30,825 bases of DNA from Candidatus Thioglobus plumae (GCA_910595815.1 CAJVCM010000028.1:1-30825); one strand, 5' to 3'; positions 15,593 to 24,032 are shown, counted from the stretch's first letter. Numbers and translations are program-made. The notes: generated from the letters alone by a model not told the origin.

Positions 15593-16173
15593 TCGTAGTT
15601 TTTACGACCTGATAGAGCATGTGCAATGGTGTTCATATCAGCGTATTCAAGTTCACCACCAATCGGAATGCCGTGAGCAATACGAGTGATTTGAACATCA
15701 AACTGTTTCGCCATATTACTGATGTAATGGGCAGTCACTTCGCCTTCAACTGTAGCGTTAGTAGCTAAGATAATTTCTTCCACTTTTAGATCACTAAGTT
15801 TTTGTTCTAATTCATCTAAACCAAGTTCAGCAGCGCCAATCCCATCAATAGGAGAAAGATAACCGCTAAGGACAAAATACTTACCTTTGTAAACACCACT
15901 TTGCTCAATAGCGTGAATGTCGGTTGGGGTTTCAACAATACAAAGTTGTGATGAGTCACGCACGTCATTAGCACAAATATTGCAAATGTTTTTTTCACTG
16001 AGAGTGCGGCATGATGAGCAATGTTTAACATGCTCCATGGCATCGACCAAAGCCTTAGCCAGTTCGAACCCACCTTCTCGATCACGTTCTAATAGGTGGT
16101 AAACAAAGCGTTGTGCTGTTTTCCTACCAACACCCGGTAGCGCACAAAACGTTTTGTTTAGTTTTTCAATCAT
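15589..16173 (-). CDS. recR: Recombination mediator protein RecR
   Basis: RecR loads RecA at gaps with RecO and RecF. The 194-residue protein has the 'ALPGVGRKTAQRFVYHLL' helix-hairpin-helix, the four-cysteine zinc finger 'CSSCRTLSEKNICNIC', the Toprim domain starting 'CIVETPTDIHAIEQ' and ending 'PIGGELEYADMNTI', and a short C-terminal helix. It is slightly shorter at the N-terminus than the 201-residue Escherichia coli protein. The start overlaps the ybaB stop by one base (TAATG), so translational coupling is expected and no Shine-Dalgarno is needed. Confidence 0.97.
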   Translation of the reverse strand: MIEKLNKTFCALPGVGRKTAQRFVYHLLERDREGGFELAKALVDAMEHVKHCSSCRTLSEKNICNICANDVRDSSQLCIVETPTDIHAIEQSGVYKGKYFVLSGYLSPIDGIGAAELGLDELEQKLSDLKVEEIILATNATVEGEVTAHYISNMAKQFDVQITRIAHGIPIGGELEYADMNTIAHALSGRKNYD

Positions 16174-16496
16174 TAGAAAGGTAGACTCATACCACCAGGT
16201 AACTTCATACCACCAGTTGCACTTTGCATTTTGGTGGCGGATGCGTCAGCAATTTGTTTGGTAGCGTCGTTAATAGCAGTAAGAATTAAATCCTCCAGCA
16301 TGTCTTTATCATCCATAACACCTTCATTAATTTGAAGATCGGTGGCTTGGTGTTCACCATTAATGGTGACTTGTACTGCGCCACCAGCGGCTTTGCCAGT
16401 GGCCGTTAAGTCTTTGATTTCCGCTTGGGCTTTTTGCATGTCTTCTTGCATTTTTTGGGCTTTTTGCATCATGCTAGCCATTCCACCTTTAAACAT
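16173..16496 (-). CDS. ybaB: YbaB/EbfC nucleoid-associated protein
   Basis: A 107-residue DNA-binding protein, dimeric in the family, that binds DNA with little sequence preference. The N-terminal half is a Met/Gln/Lys-rich amphipathic helix (MMQKAQKMQEDMQKAQAEI), followed by the beta strands 'VQVTINGEHQATDLQINEGV', and a flexible Gly/Met/Ser-rich C-terminus. A strong AAGGAG (16509-16504) lies seven bases before the ATG. The gene overlaps the end of dnaX by 8 bases and the start of recR by one, forming the conserved dnaX-ybaB-recR trio. Confidence 0.95.
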   Translation of the reverse strand: MFKGGMASMMQKAQKMQEDMQKAQAEIKDLTATGKAAGGAVQVTINGEHQATDLQINEGVMDDKDMLEDLILTAINDATKQIADASATKMQSATGGMKLPGGMSLPF

Positions 16497-18093
16497 TTTC
16501 TATCTCCTTAATACTGTTAATATCAACCTTTGCGTTAAAGGTTTGTTGTAATTTTTGCACACCTTCATCTTTCATAAAAATTTTCTGCATAGTGGCTATT
16601 TTCTCATTATTGGCTTGTGTTTCTTTTTGCGCCAAGGTTTGTGTTGTAAGCTTGTTTAAGTTAATTTGAAGTATTAGTTCACCAAAATTCGCTTGCAACA
16701 CGGTTTGAATCGAACGCTGAATATTATCGGTGAGTAAATTTGAAAATTGCTCATCTAGATTAAGTGTTAGGGTTTGATTGTCCGCATTATCAAACAAGGT
16801 GTTTTTTAGTAGCATGCGAGATGCTGTATTAAACTTGAGTGATTTGGTGATGTCTTCCCACTGTTGTTGTGAGTTGATATTAAGGGTTGATTCTGGCGTG
16901 TTTAGTTCGGTTGTTTTAACCGGTTTTAACTTAGGCTCTACCAGTGGTTTGCCTTCAGGTATCGCCTTAGTTTTCGACTTTTCGGCTAATTTAGGTGTTT
17001 TTTTTTCAGTAGTTTTAATATCAGAATGAAATGCCAGCATTCTAAGTAGTGTCATTTCAAAGCCGATTTGTTCGCTGGGTGCAAGCAGCATGTCTTTAGA
17101 GCCATTTATTGCCATATGATAAAACAACTGTAAATCTTGATTAGAAATTTGCGTCGCTAAGGCTTTAATCTCGTTAGAAATTTGTGTATTGTCAATAATC
17201 TGCGCAATCGATATTTGATGAAAAAGACTGGTAAGGTCTTTAAGCGCATGGCTTAAATCCTCACCTTTATGAGATAACTCTTTAACAAAGTTAATCACTG
17301 CTTCGGCATCTTGATTAAACAAATGTGTAGCCAAGGAAAGGATGTCATCATGATGCACCAAGCCGAGCATGGCTTTAATGTCTTTAATCATCACCGTACC
17401 GTTACCATAAGAGATAGACTGATCAAGCAAACTTAAGGCATCACGCATAGAGCCATTGCCAAAATCAGCAATCTGACTAAGGGCTAACTCTTCATACTCA
17501 AACCCTTCAGTTTCCATAATAAATTTCAGTTGACCTAAAATTTCCTCATGTGTGAGTTTTTGTAAAGTGAACTGCAAACAACGTGACAACACAGTAACTG
17601 GTAGCTTCTGTGGGTCAGTGGTTGCCAGTAAAAATTTAATGTGCTCTGGTGGTTCTTCCAGGGTTTTTAGTAGTGCATTAAAACTACTTTTTGAAAGCAT
17701 GTGCACTTCATCAATCAGGTAAATTTTGTAGCGATTTTTAGTCGGCATATATTGCGCATTTTCTAAAATATCGCGCATGTTGTCTACACCCGTGTGTGAA
17801 GCGGCATCGAGCTCGATTAAGTCAACGGATTGACCTTGGTCAATCTCGATACAAGTTGCACACGTGCCACAAGGCTTGGAGCTAACACCTTGTTCACAGT
17901 TGATGGATTTGGCAAAGATACGGGCAATGGTGGTTTTACCGACGCCACGTGTGCCGGTGAATAAAAAGCCATGATGGAGGTTGTTGGCATCGAGAGCGTT
18001 AATGAGCGTTTTAACTGTGTGCGTTTGACCAACCATCTCATTAAATGTATGAGGGCGATATTTGCGTGCTAAAACTTGATAGTGTTCGCTCAT
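16489..18093 (-). CDS. dnaX: DNA polymerase III tau/gamma subunit
   Basis: DnaX is the clamp-loader ATPase that also ties the replicase to the helicase. The 534-residue frame has the Walker A 'GTRGVGKT' (47-54), the zinc cluster Cys66-Cys75-Cys78-Cys81, the Walker B/DExx 'LIDEVHML' (126-133) and sensor 'SRC' (170-172). A variable, lysine- and threonine-rich linker follows residue 360, and the C-terminal tau domain ends the protein. The A9 run at codons 363-366 is where a short gamma form could arise (see the slippage entry). It overlaps ybaB by 8 bases. The ATG at 18093 lies only about 20 bases from the 3' end of ffs and has no Shine-Dalgarno. Confidence 0.96.
   Translation of the reverse strand: MSEHYQVLARKYRPHTFNEMVGQTHTVKTLINALDANNLHHGFLFTGTRGVGKTTIARIFAKSINCEQGVSSKPCGTCATCIEIDQGQSVDLIELDAASHTGVDNMRDILENAQYMPTKNRYKIYLIDEVHMLSKSSFNALLKTLEEPPEHIKFLLATTDPQKLPVTVLSRCLQFTLQKLTHEEILGQLKFIMETEGFEYEELALSQIADFGNGSMRDALSLLDQSISYGNGTVMIKDIKAMLGLVHHDDILSLATHLFNQDAEAVINFVKELSHKGEDLSHALKDLTSLFHQISIAQIIDNTQISNEIKALATQISNQDLQLFYHMAINGSKDMLLAPSEQIGFEMTLLRMLAFHSDIKTTEKKTPKLAEKSKTKAIPEGKPLVEPKLKPVKTTELNTPESTLNINSQQQWEDITKSLKFNTASRMLLKNTLFDNADNQTLTLNLDEQFSNLLTDNIQRSIQTVLQANFGELILQINLNKLTTQTLAQKETQANNEKIATMQKIFMKDEGVQKLQQTFNAKVDINSIKEIENV
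16998..17006 (-). promoter_or_regulatory. A9 slippery run in dnaX, possible gamma-subunit slippage site
   Basis: On the coding strand the sequence reads GAA AAA AAA ACA CCT at codons 363-367 (nine consecutive A, 17006-16998). Adding one A, or a -1 shift, gives EKKNT and an immediate TAA (367 residues). Losing one A, or a +1 shift, gives EKKHLN then TAG (368 residues). Both alternative products end right after clamp-loader domain III, where gamma ends in Escherichia coli (431 residues) and Thermus. Thermus dnaX uses A9 transcriptional slippage for the same purpose. Whether it happens here is an inference. Confidence 0.55.
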
Positions 18094-18115
18094 TTATGAA
18101 TTTATTGTGTTAAAA

Positions 18116-18228
18116 GTGGTAGCACCAAGAATAACAGCCAACACATGAAAAAATTATTACCGTTGCTTCCTTCCGGATCTGGCGGGGTTCATAACCATTC
18201 ATTGTCGGTACACCCTTAGTACTACCAC
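18116..18228 (-). ncRNA. ffs: Bacterial SRP RNA (4.5S RNA)
   Basis: The minus strand contains the universally conserved domain IV core CAGATCCGGAAGGAAGCA, with the GGAA tetraloop, centred near 18164-18182. Long-range pairing supports the ends: the 5' segment GTGGTAGTACTAAG pairs along all 14 bases (with G-U wobbles) with the 3' segment CTTGGTGCTACCAC. A second helix pairs CCGACA with TGTTGG. This gives the single long hairpin of 4.5S RNA, about 113 nt. It is the RNA of the signal recognition particle, working with Ffh. A TTTT (18115-18112) follows the terminal helix. The ends are approximate to a few bases. Confidence 0.93.
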
Positions 18229-18239
18229 AGACTATTTTA
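18229..18239 (-). promoter_or_regulatory. -10 region of the ffs promoter
   Basis: On the minus strand TAAAAT (18239-18234), preceded by ATG, lies 5 bases before the predicted first nucleotide G of the SRP RNA at 18228. No good -35 hexamer was found at 16-18 bases upstream, so only the -10 is supported. Confidence 0.45.
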
Positions 18240-18259
18240 CATTTATATCTGCTTTCTAT

Positions 18260-19900
18260 TTAAGAATTGTTAGCTTGTTTTAAACGCTCAGGTGTGCCCA
18301 CATCCTGCCAGTAGTCGTTGTGATGTTCGCCACTCAGTTGGCCGTTAGCAATGGCTTCTTTAAGTAATGGGTAGAGTGGTAATTTTTGTTTAACACCTAA
18401 ATGTGATTTAAATAAATCTGGGTGATAGATACCAATCCCTGAGAAAGTATAGGTTTGACCGTGTGCATTGGTAACCTGGTGATTGTTGATCAGTGAAAAA
18501 TCACCGTTAGGATTGTGAGGCGGGTTATCGATTAATATCAAATGTGCTAAAGATCCAACGGGCAGTGTTAGCTTGGATAAGTCATAGTTGCAAAGCACGT
18601 CAGAGTTAATCACAATAAAGGGTTTGATGCCTGACTCTCCCAGAGAATTTATGTTTGGCGCTAACAAGGGTAACGCATTAATAATGCCACCCGCTGTTTC
18701 TAATGCGCCATTAGATTCGTCGCTATAAGTAATATGAACACCAAAATTAGAGCCGTCACCTAAGTGTGCGCTTAGTTGCTCACCTAGATAGGAAGTATTG
18801 ATAACAATATTAGTAATTTTTGCTTGTTTTAGTGCATTGATCGAATGCTCGATAAGTGCAATACCTTTAACCTTTATTAAAGGTTTTGGTGTATTTTTTG
18901 TGAGTGGCATCATGCGCTCACCACGACCTGCCGCCAGAATCATTGCATGGGTTTGCTGGTTAGCTAATTCAATAATACTGCTGAGCAACTCTAATTCTGG
19001 GTATTTATTAGCAACAGCGAGTGCATATTTTTCCACTAGCGGGATATCTGCTAGATACTGGTGTTTGCCATCACGAACGGATAAACGCTTAAATATACCT
19101 AATACTTTAAGGTGGCGCTGTAAGCCCATAAGGTCAAATTGTTTTTCAAAATCTATAAAAGAGATGTTGATCTTAGCTTGGGTGTAATAGTATTGTAAAA
19201 GTGTGTGTAGGTCGACTGGTGATAGTTCGAAATAAGCATCTTTAAGTAGCGAGACTAAATCGTAAGTGTTTGAACCAATAACTGCATCTTGGAAGTCGAT
19301 GACGCCAAGTTCGTTATTTGCTACTAGCATTAAGTTGCGCGCGTGATAATCACGGTGTACGAACACTTGATCAGTGCTTAGTGCGTTATCACTTAATAAA
19401 TCAAAAATGGTTTGTAATTGTGTGTGTTGCTCGTTGCTGAGTGCTGGCAAGTACCAGTCAATCAGTAGCTGCATCTCGGTTGTGAGTAGAGCATGATCAT
19501 ATGATGGAATATTGGCCGAATCAGTGCCTAATGATTGAATGTTAATAAGAATATCAATGGCATTCTTATAATGTTGGATATCAAAGTTTTTTTGTTGTGC
19601 GTTTAAAAAAGTTTGATTACCTAGGTCTTCTAACAATAAAAAACCTTGATCTAGATTGGCTTCAATGATTTTTGGTGCGTGAACACCGCCAGCAATTAGA
19701 TGCTTAGCGATACGAATAAAGGGTTCGCAGTTTTCTTTTGAAGGTGGGGCGTCCATGGCAATAAAGCTAGCGTTGTCTCGTTCGATTCTAAAATAACGAC
19801 GAAAGCTGGCATCATCACTAGCTATGGTAATGACAAAGTTCTCATCACCAAAAAAAACATCTAACCAGTCGGTGAGTAAGTCTAAGCGCTGGTCAATCAT
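18260..19900 (-). CDS. AmgK-MurU fusion: MurNAc/GlcNAc kinase plus MurNAc-1-P uridylyltransferase
   Basis: One 546-residue frame holds two enzymes of peptidoglycan salvage. Residues about 1-315 form an aminoglycoside-phosphotransferase-type kinase like AmgK, with the nucleotide-binding 'ASFRRYFRI', the catalytic 'VHRDYHARNLM' (His182-Asp184) and 'VIDFQDAV' (Mg site). Residues about 318-546 form a nucleotidyltransferase like MurU, starting 'AMILAAGRGERMMPLT' with 'TPKPLIKV' and ending 'YWQDVGTPERLKQA'. In Pseudomonas these are separate neighbouring proteins that turn MurNAc into UDP-MurNAc and bypass de novo UDP-MurNAc synthesis. The start is taken as ATG 19900, overlapping the dat stop by 8 bases. 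Upstream in-frame GTG and ATG (19930, 19924) would only add a Thr/Asn-rich stretch. It is last in the peptidoglycan operon. Confidence 0.9.
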   Translation of the reverse strand: MIDQRLDLLTDWLDVFFGDENFVITIASDDASFRRYFRIERDNASFIAMDAPPSKENCEPFIRIAKHLIAGGVHAPKIIEANLDQGFLLLEDLGNQTFLNAQQKNFDIQHYKNAIDILINIQSLGTDSANIPSYDHALLTTEMQLLIDWYLPALSNEQHTQLQTIFDLLSDNALSTDQVFVHRDYHARNLMLVANNELGVIDFQDAVIGSNTYDLVSLLKDAYFELSPVDLHTLLQYYYTQAKINISFIDFEKQFDLMGLQRHLKVLGIFKRLSVRDGKHQYLADIPLVEKYALAVANKYPELELLSSIIELANQQTHAMILAAGRGERMMPLTKNTPKPLIKVKGIALIEHSINALKQAKITNIVINTSYLGEQLSAHLGDGSNFGVHITYSDESNGALETAGGIINALPLLAPNINSLGESGIKPFIVINSDVLCNYDLSKLTLPVGSLAHLILIDNPPHNPNGDFSLINNHQVTNAHGQTYTFSGIGIYHPDLFKSHLGVKQKLPLYPLLKEAIANGQLSGEHHNDYWQDVGTPERLKQANNS

Positions 19901-20726
19901 TTTTGAGTTGTTGGTAGTGGTCATGCACACACGACCAGGCTGGGTGGATTACACCCTGGTTAATAGGTCGGTTGTCTAGCAAAGTGATGGGCATGATCTC
20001 ACGCGTTGAACTTGAGATCCATAATCCATCAGCATGCTGTATATCATCTAATAAAAACGGGGTTTCTTGTATGTCGAGCCTACAGGCCTTGGCGCTGCTA
20101 ATGACTAAGTCACGGGTGATGCCTGAAAGAATGTTAGGGCCGGTAGGGTGTGTGAATAGCGTGTTGTCTTTAAGCATAAAAACATTAGAAGTGGCGCCTT
20201 CAGTAATCTCATGATTTCGAAATAAAATTATCTCTTCAACTTGATGTTGTTTGGCTTCTTGTGCATAGAGAATATTGGCCAACAATGAAGTGGATTTGAT
20301 ATCGCATCGATGCCAGCGAATGTCTTCACGAGTCATGGCGGAAAATCCTATTTTTAATTGCGCTTTTGATTTGGGTGTAAGCGGGTTAGCTTCGATATAC
20401 ACCGTAGGTGTTAGAGTATCAAAGTTGTGTTTACGTTGAGTATCAGCACCACGGGTAATTTGTAAATAAAGCGATTGATCTAGCTCAGGTGAAAAGCTAT
20501 TTAGCTTGGTTAGAATAGTGTGCCACTCGTCATGTGAATAAGGGTTGGTAATCTGTATTGAATCTAGGCTATTTTGTAGGCGATCCAGATGTTCGGTTAG
20601 GCGAAATATTTTGCCTTGATAAACTGGGATAACTTCATAGACACCATCGCCAAATAAAAAACCTCTATCCATAACGGAAATAGAGGCTTTGATTTTTTGA
20701 ATAAACGTGCCGTTTAAAAAAACCAC
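19893..20726 (-). CDS. dat: D-alanine transaminase (class IV PLP aminotransferase)
   Basis: A 277-residue fold type IV aminotransferase. Lys144 in 'HRCDIKSTSLLANILY' is the PLP lysine in the D-amino-acid transaminase pattern. 'SVMDRGFLFGDGVYEVIPVYQGK' opens the protein, 'EITEGATSNVF' and 'ILSGITRDLV' form the cofactor phosphate and active-site loops. D-alanine transaminases exchange D-Ala and D-Glu with their 2-oxo acids. A branched-chain aminotransferase or 4-amino-4-deoxychorismate lyase is possible, but the RCDIKS motif favours Dat. It starts with GTG at 20726, two bases after the dacA stop, and its stop overlaps the start of amgK-murU. The tight linkage suggests it acts on D-alanine released by or needed for the wall. 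Confidence 0.88.
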   Translation of the reverse strand: MVFLNGTFIQKIKASISVMDRGFLFGDGVYEVIPVYQGKIFRLTEHLDRLQNSLDSIQITNPYSHDEWHTILTKLNSFSPELDQSLYLQITRGADTQRKHNFDTLTPTVYIEANPLTPKSKAQLKIGFSAMTREDIRWHRCDIKSTSLLANILYAQEAKQHQVEEIILFRNHEITEGATSNVFMLKDNTLFTHPTGPNILSGITRDLVISSAKACRLDIQETPFLLDDIQHADGLWISSSTREIMPITLLDNRPINQGVIHPAWSCVHDHYQQLKND

Positions 20727-20728
20727 GT

Positions 20729-21874
20729 TTAGAAGATAGACTTAATGTTGTCAATCATACGAGAGAAAAATCCAGCTTCTTGTGCATCTTCAAGAGCAAT
20801 TAAAGGTAGTTTAGTTAGAGTTTCCCCTTGGAAAGTGATTATTAAATGACCCACAGCATCCCCTTGTTTGATGGGGGCTGAAAGTTCACCGTTAAGTGCA
20901 ATGGCTTGCTGAGAAAGCTTGAACTGACCTCTAGCCAGAGTTAAGTAAGTTTCACCTGGTAAGCCAACATTAATTGTATCGTTAGTTGATTTAGAAATAG
21001 GCACTTCTTTGCTAACATCACTGATTTTGATGGTTTCAAAAAAGCGAAATCCGTAGTCTAAAATCTTTTGTGTCTGCTCGGTACGAGAAGCGGTACTACC
21101 CGAGCCTAACACGACTGAAACCAAACGCATATCCATACGATTAGCGCTAGCCACTAAGTTGTATCCGGCTTTTTTGGTAAAGCCAGTTTTAAGGCCGTCA
21201 ACCGTGTTGTCGCTCCATAAGAGTTTGTTACGATTGCGCTGCTTGATATCATGATAAGTGAATTCTTTTTGTTTATACCAAGGATAGAATTCAGGAAAAT
21301 CTCTAATTGTAGCAGCGGCCAATATCGCCATGTCTGCTGCACTGGTATGCTGATCTTGATAGTCGAGACCTGAGGCGTTTTCAAAACGCGTGTTGAGCAT
21401 GCCAAGTTCTTGTGCATATTCATTCATATAGGCAGTAAAGGTGCCTTCTGTGCCAGCAATATGTTCAGCAAGAGCAACCGCCGCATCGTTACCTGATTGA
21501 ATAATCATGCCCTTGAGTAAGGTTTCTAACTTGATGGTTTTACCCACTTCAATAAAACTTTTAGAACCGCCAGTTTTCCAAGCTTTTTCACTAATTTTGA
21601 CATCATCATCTAGATTGGCACGACCATCTTTAATGAGTTGGAACACGACGTAAGCTGTCATTAATTTGGTTAAGCTGGCTGGTGCACGTTTTGCATCTAC
21701 ATTGTTGGATGCGATAATCGCACCAGAATTATAGTCAAGCACCACATAAGCAGCAGCATTGATAGAAGGTGCTTTTGGGGTGATGAAAATAGCCGCTTGA
21801 GTATTGAGAGCAATAGCTGTACTAGCTAGTAGAATAGTTTTTGATATTTTTTTTATAAGTGATTGATATTGCAT
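20729..21874 (-). CDS. dacA: D-alanyl-D-alanine carboxypeptidase (PBP5/6 type)
   Basis: A 381-residue low-molecular-weight penicillin-binding protein that trims the terminal D-Ala of peptidoglycan stem peptides in the periplasm. A signal peptide covers about residues 1-28. The three active-site motifs are present: SLTK with Ser67 and Lys70, Ser127-Gly-Asn, and Lys229-Thr-Gly ('DGLKTGFTKKAGYNL'). The C-terminal PBP5 beta domain follows (about 275-360), and the last 20 residues 'AGFFSRMIDNIKSIF' form the amphipathic membrane anchor. It starts 7 bases after the mltB stop and ends 2 bases before dat. Confidence 0.96.
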   Translation of the reverse strand: MQYQSLIKKISKTILLASTAIALNTQAAIFITPKAPSINAAAYVVLDYNSGAIIASNNVDAKRAPASLTKLMTAYVVFQLIKDGRANLDDDVKISEKAWKTGGSKSFIEVGKTIKLETLLKGMIIQSGNDAAVALAEHIAGTEGTFTAYMNEYAQELGMLNTRFENASGLDYQDQHTSAADMAILAAATIRDFPEFYPWYKQKEFTYHDIKQRNRNKLLWSDNTVDGLKTGFTKKAGYNLVASANRMDMRLVSVVLGSGSTASRTEQTQKILDYGFRFFETIKISDVSKEVPISKSTNDTINVGLPGETYLTLARGQFKLSQQAIALNGELSAPIKQGDAVGHLIITFQGETLTKLPLIALEDAQEAGFFSRMIDNIKSIF

Positions 21875-21881
21875 AATTTAT

Positions 21882-22880
21882 TTAGTGATTGTTTCGATTG
21901 AATTGTTGCCTTATTTTTGTTGATAATTGATAGGCAGCCATGGCGTATCTGTTATCGTGATTATAACGGGTTAGTACATAGAAATTCCAAAAAGTGAGCC
22001 AGGTGTCGTCAATTTTTTGTTGTGGTAAGCGAATGAAAGCAAGCTTGGTTTTGTTATGAATGTTTGAGTCAATATTTAAACCTTTGTTGCGCCAATATTG
22101 AGCGTTTTGTTTAGGTTTGCTGGTAGAGCGTGTAGCGTGTTTTGAATGTGTATTTGATAGTGTGATAGGGCGTGCAATTTCACCAAAGTCGTGCCATTGA
22201 TGCTTGTCAAAATAATTAGCAATAGAGCCGATAGCATCAACAGGATCTGAAAACAGATCGATTTTTCCATCCTGGTTAAAGTCAACTGCATAATGACGGT
22301 ATGAGCTGGCAATAAACTGTGGGTAGCCCATTGCGCCAGCATATGAGCCTTTAATGGTTAATGGTGGCATGGCATTTTCACGAGACATGAGTAAGAAAGA
22401 TTCAAGCTCTTTTTTGTAAAAATTGCGTCGTCGGTAGTTACCAAACGCACGTTTTGTTAGGGTTTCTAATGTAGGGTGCTCACCTTTCTTATTACCATAA
22501 TTGGTTTCTATGCCTAAAATCGCTACAATGACTTCGCTAGGAACGTTGTAAGTGCTTTCAGCGCGATTTAAGGTGGTTAGATTGTCTTGCCAAAACTGTA
22601 GTCCATCTGCAATACGTTCATCAGTAATAAAAAGAGATTTGTATTTATCCCAAGTCATGGTTTTTTTCTTAGGAAGCTTGGTTTTATTTTTGATGCCCTT
22701 CTTGGCGATGGTGAGATTTATTTTAGAAAAAATAAACAACAGTTCGTTTTTATCAAATTGATGCCCTTTCACCATTTTTTGGATGAAATTTTGTGTGGAT
22801 TTAAAATGTGTTGCAGGTAGTGTTTTGGCTGATACGATTGGCGATAATAACAGCGCTGATAAAACCAATATTTTTAGCAT
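21882..22880 (-). CDS. mltB: Membrane-bound lytic murein transglycosylase B type
   Basis: A 332-residue lytic transglycosylase that cleaves glycan strands to 1,6-anhydro-MurNAc ends. The catalytic glutamate is Glu125 in 'VAILGIETNYGNKKG', followed by 'RAFGNYRRRNFYKKELESFLLM' and the 'SYAGAMGYPQFIASSYRHYAVDFNQDGKIDLF' block with an EF-hand-like calcium loop typical of MltB/Slt35. A signal peptide covers residues 1-18 (ending SAKT). No lipobox cysteine is seen, so unlike Escherichia coli MltB it may be soluble and periplasmic. It starts 6 bases after the rodA stop and supplies anhydro-MurNAc products that the downstream AmgK-MurU fusion could help salvage. Confidence 0.95.
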   Translation of the reverse strand: MLKILVLSALLLSPIVSAKTLPATHFKSTQNFIQKMVKGHQFDKNELLFIFSKINLTIAKKGIKNKTKLPKKKTMTWDKYKSLFITDERIADGLQFWQDNLTTLNRAESTYNVPSEVIVAILGIETNYGNKKGEHPTLETLTKRAFGNYRRRNFYKKELESFLLMSRENAMPPLTIKGSYAGAMGYPQFIASSYRHYAVDFNQDGKIDLFSDPVDAIGSIANYFDKHQWHDFGEIARPITLSNTHSKHATRSTSKPKQNAQYWRNKGLNIDSNIHNKTKLAFIRLPQQKIDDTWLTFWNFYVLTRYNHDNRYAMAAYQLSTKIRQQFNRNNH

Positions 22881-22886
22881 TTATTT

Positions 22887-24032
22887 TTAAAATTTAGAAA
22901 GGTAAACGGGTGACTTGTGTTTATGAATAGACATAATAATACCAAAGCTTGCCATTAGTGTAATGAGCGATGAACCACCATAACTAATGAGTGGTAGAGG
23001 CACACCAACAACAGGTAACAGGCCAGACACCATGCCAATATTAACAAAGATATAGGTAAAGAAAATTAACGTTAAACTGGCGCCTAATAATTTAGAAAAA
23101 GTATCTTCAGATTCAAAAGAGATAACAAAACAGCGATAAATAATAAGACCGTAAATAGACAAAAGTAGTAGCACACCTAAAAAACCCAATTCTTCAGCAA
23201 TCACCGAAAATATAAAATCGGTGGTGTGTTCAGGTAAAAAATTGAGCTGAGATTGTGAGCCTTGCTCGATACCCTTACCTAATAGACCGCCAGAGCCAAT
23301 AGCGATTTTGGATTGTAAGATGTGATAACCTGAGCCAAGCGGATCAGAGCTTGGATCAATTAGTGTGAGAATACGTTTTTTTTGATAGGTCATTAGCAGG
23401 TAGTTCCAGGCGATATAGCCACCAGCACCAATCAGTGAACTGATTAAACCGAGATTAAGCCAATTGTTGTGCTTGATGATTCGAATACGAATACCAGAAA
23501 AAAATAATACATAAAAGCCGCTTGCGCCAATAAGCAACGAAGTGCCTAGATCAGGTTGTTTGGCTATGAGTAAAACAATCACAATAATTGAAACAATTGA
23601 AATCAGCATTGGTAGCGGTTTTGGCGGCAGGGTCGTTTCACTTAAAATTGAGGCAATGGCAATTGGTACGATTACTTTCATTAGTTCAGAAGGCTGAAAA
23701 CGCACAAAGCCCAAATCAAGCCAGCGTTGAGCGCCACCACTACTAGAGCCAAATAATAAAACCAAAATAAGCAAGAAAATACCAAACAGCATTAGATAGG
23801 GTGAATAACGGCGGAACAGGTAAGGTGGTATTTGTGCAATCACTAGCATGGTACCAAAGGCGAGTGCAAAATGACTTGCTTGCTTATATAGTAAGATTGT
23901 TGATCCGGCAGAAGCGCTATGAAGCACCATTAATCCAAATGAACTTATACCTAATAGTAATAAGAATAGTGGTGTATCCATCATGAAGTAACGCCAAAAA
24001 TGGCGGATTTTCCCAAGCAATGTACGGGTCAT
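22887..24032 (-). CDS. rodA: Peptidoglycan polymerase RodA (SEDS family)
   Basis: A 381-residue SEDS glycosyltransferase of the elongasome that polymerises lipid II with PBP2. About ten membrane helices are visible. Family motifs include 'AQRWLDLGFVRFQPSELMKV', 'KQPDLGTSLLIGASGFYVLF', 'SDPLGSGYHILQSKIAIGSGGLLGKG', and the large extracytoplasmic loop ending 'FLPEHTTDFIFSVIAEELGFLG'. The signature ends with 'PVVGVPLPLISYGGSSL'. The Asp in the 'TTDFIF' loop is the position essential for RodA/FtsW polymerase activity. The start overlaps the Mth938-like stop (ATGA at 24032-24029). The usual mrdA (PBP2) neighbour is absent from this window. Confidence 0.96.
   Translation of the reverse strand: MTRTLLGKIRHFWRYFMMDTPLFLLLLGISSFGLMVLHSASAGSTILLYKQASHFALAFGTMLVIAQIPPYLFRRYSPYLMLFGIFLLILVLLFGSSSGGAQRWLDLGFVRFQPSELMKVIVPIAIASILSETTLPPKPLPMLISIVSIIVIVLLIAKQPDLGTSLLIGASGFYVLFFSGIRIRIIKHNNWLNLGLISSLIGAGGYIAWNYLLMTYQKKRILTLIDPSSDPLGSGYHILQSKIAIGSGGLLGKGIEQGSQSQLNFLPEHTTDFIFSVIAEELGFLGVLLLLSIYGLIIYRCFVISFESEDTFSKLLGASLTLIFFTYIFVNIGMVSGLLPVVGVPLPLISYGGSSLITLMASFGIIMSIHKHKSPVYLSKF

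Noticed and set aside
19901..19930. GTG or ATG starts for amgK-murU at 19930 and 19924
   Set aside because: They only add a Thr/Asn-rich tail overlapping dat further; the ATG at 19900 matches the usual length and coupling. Not fully excluded.
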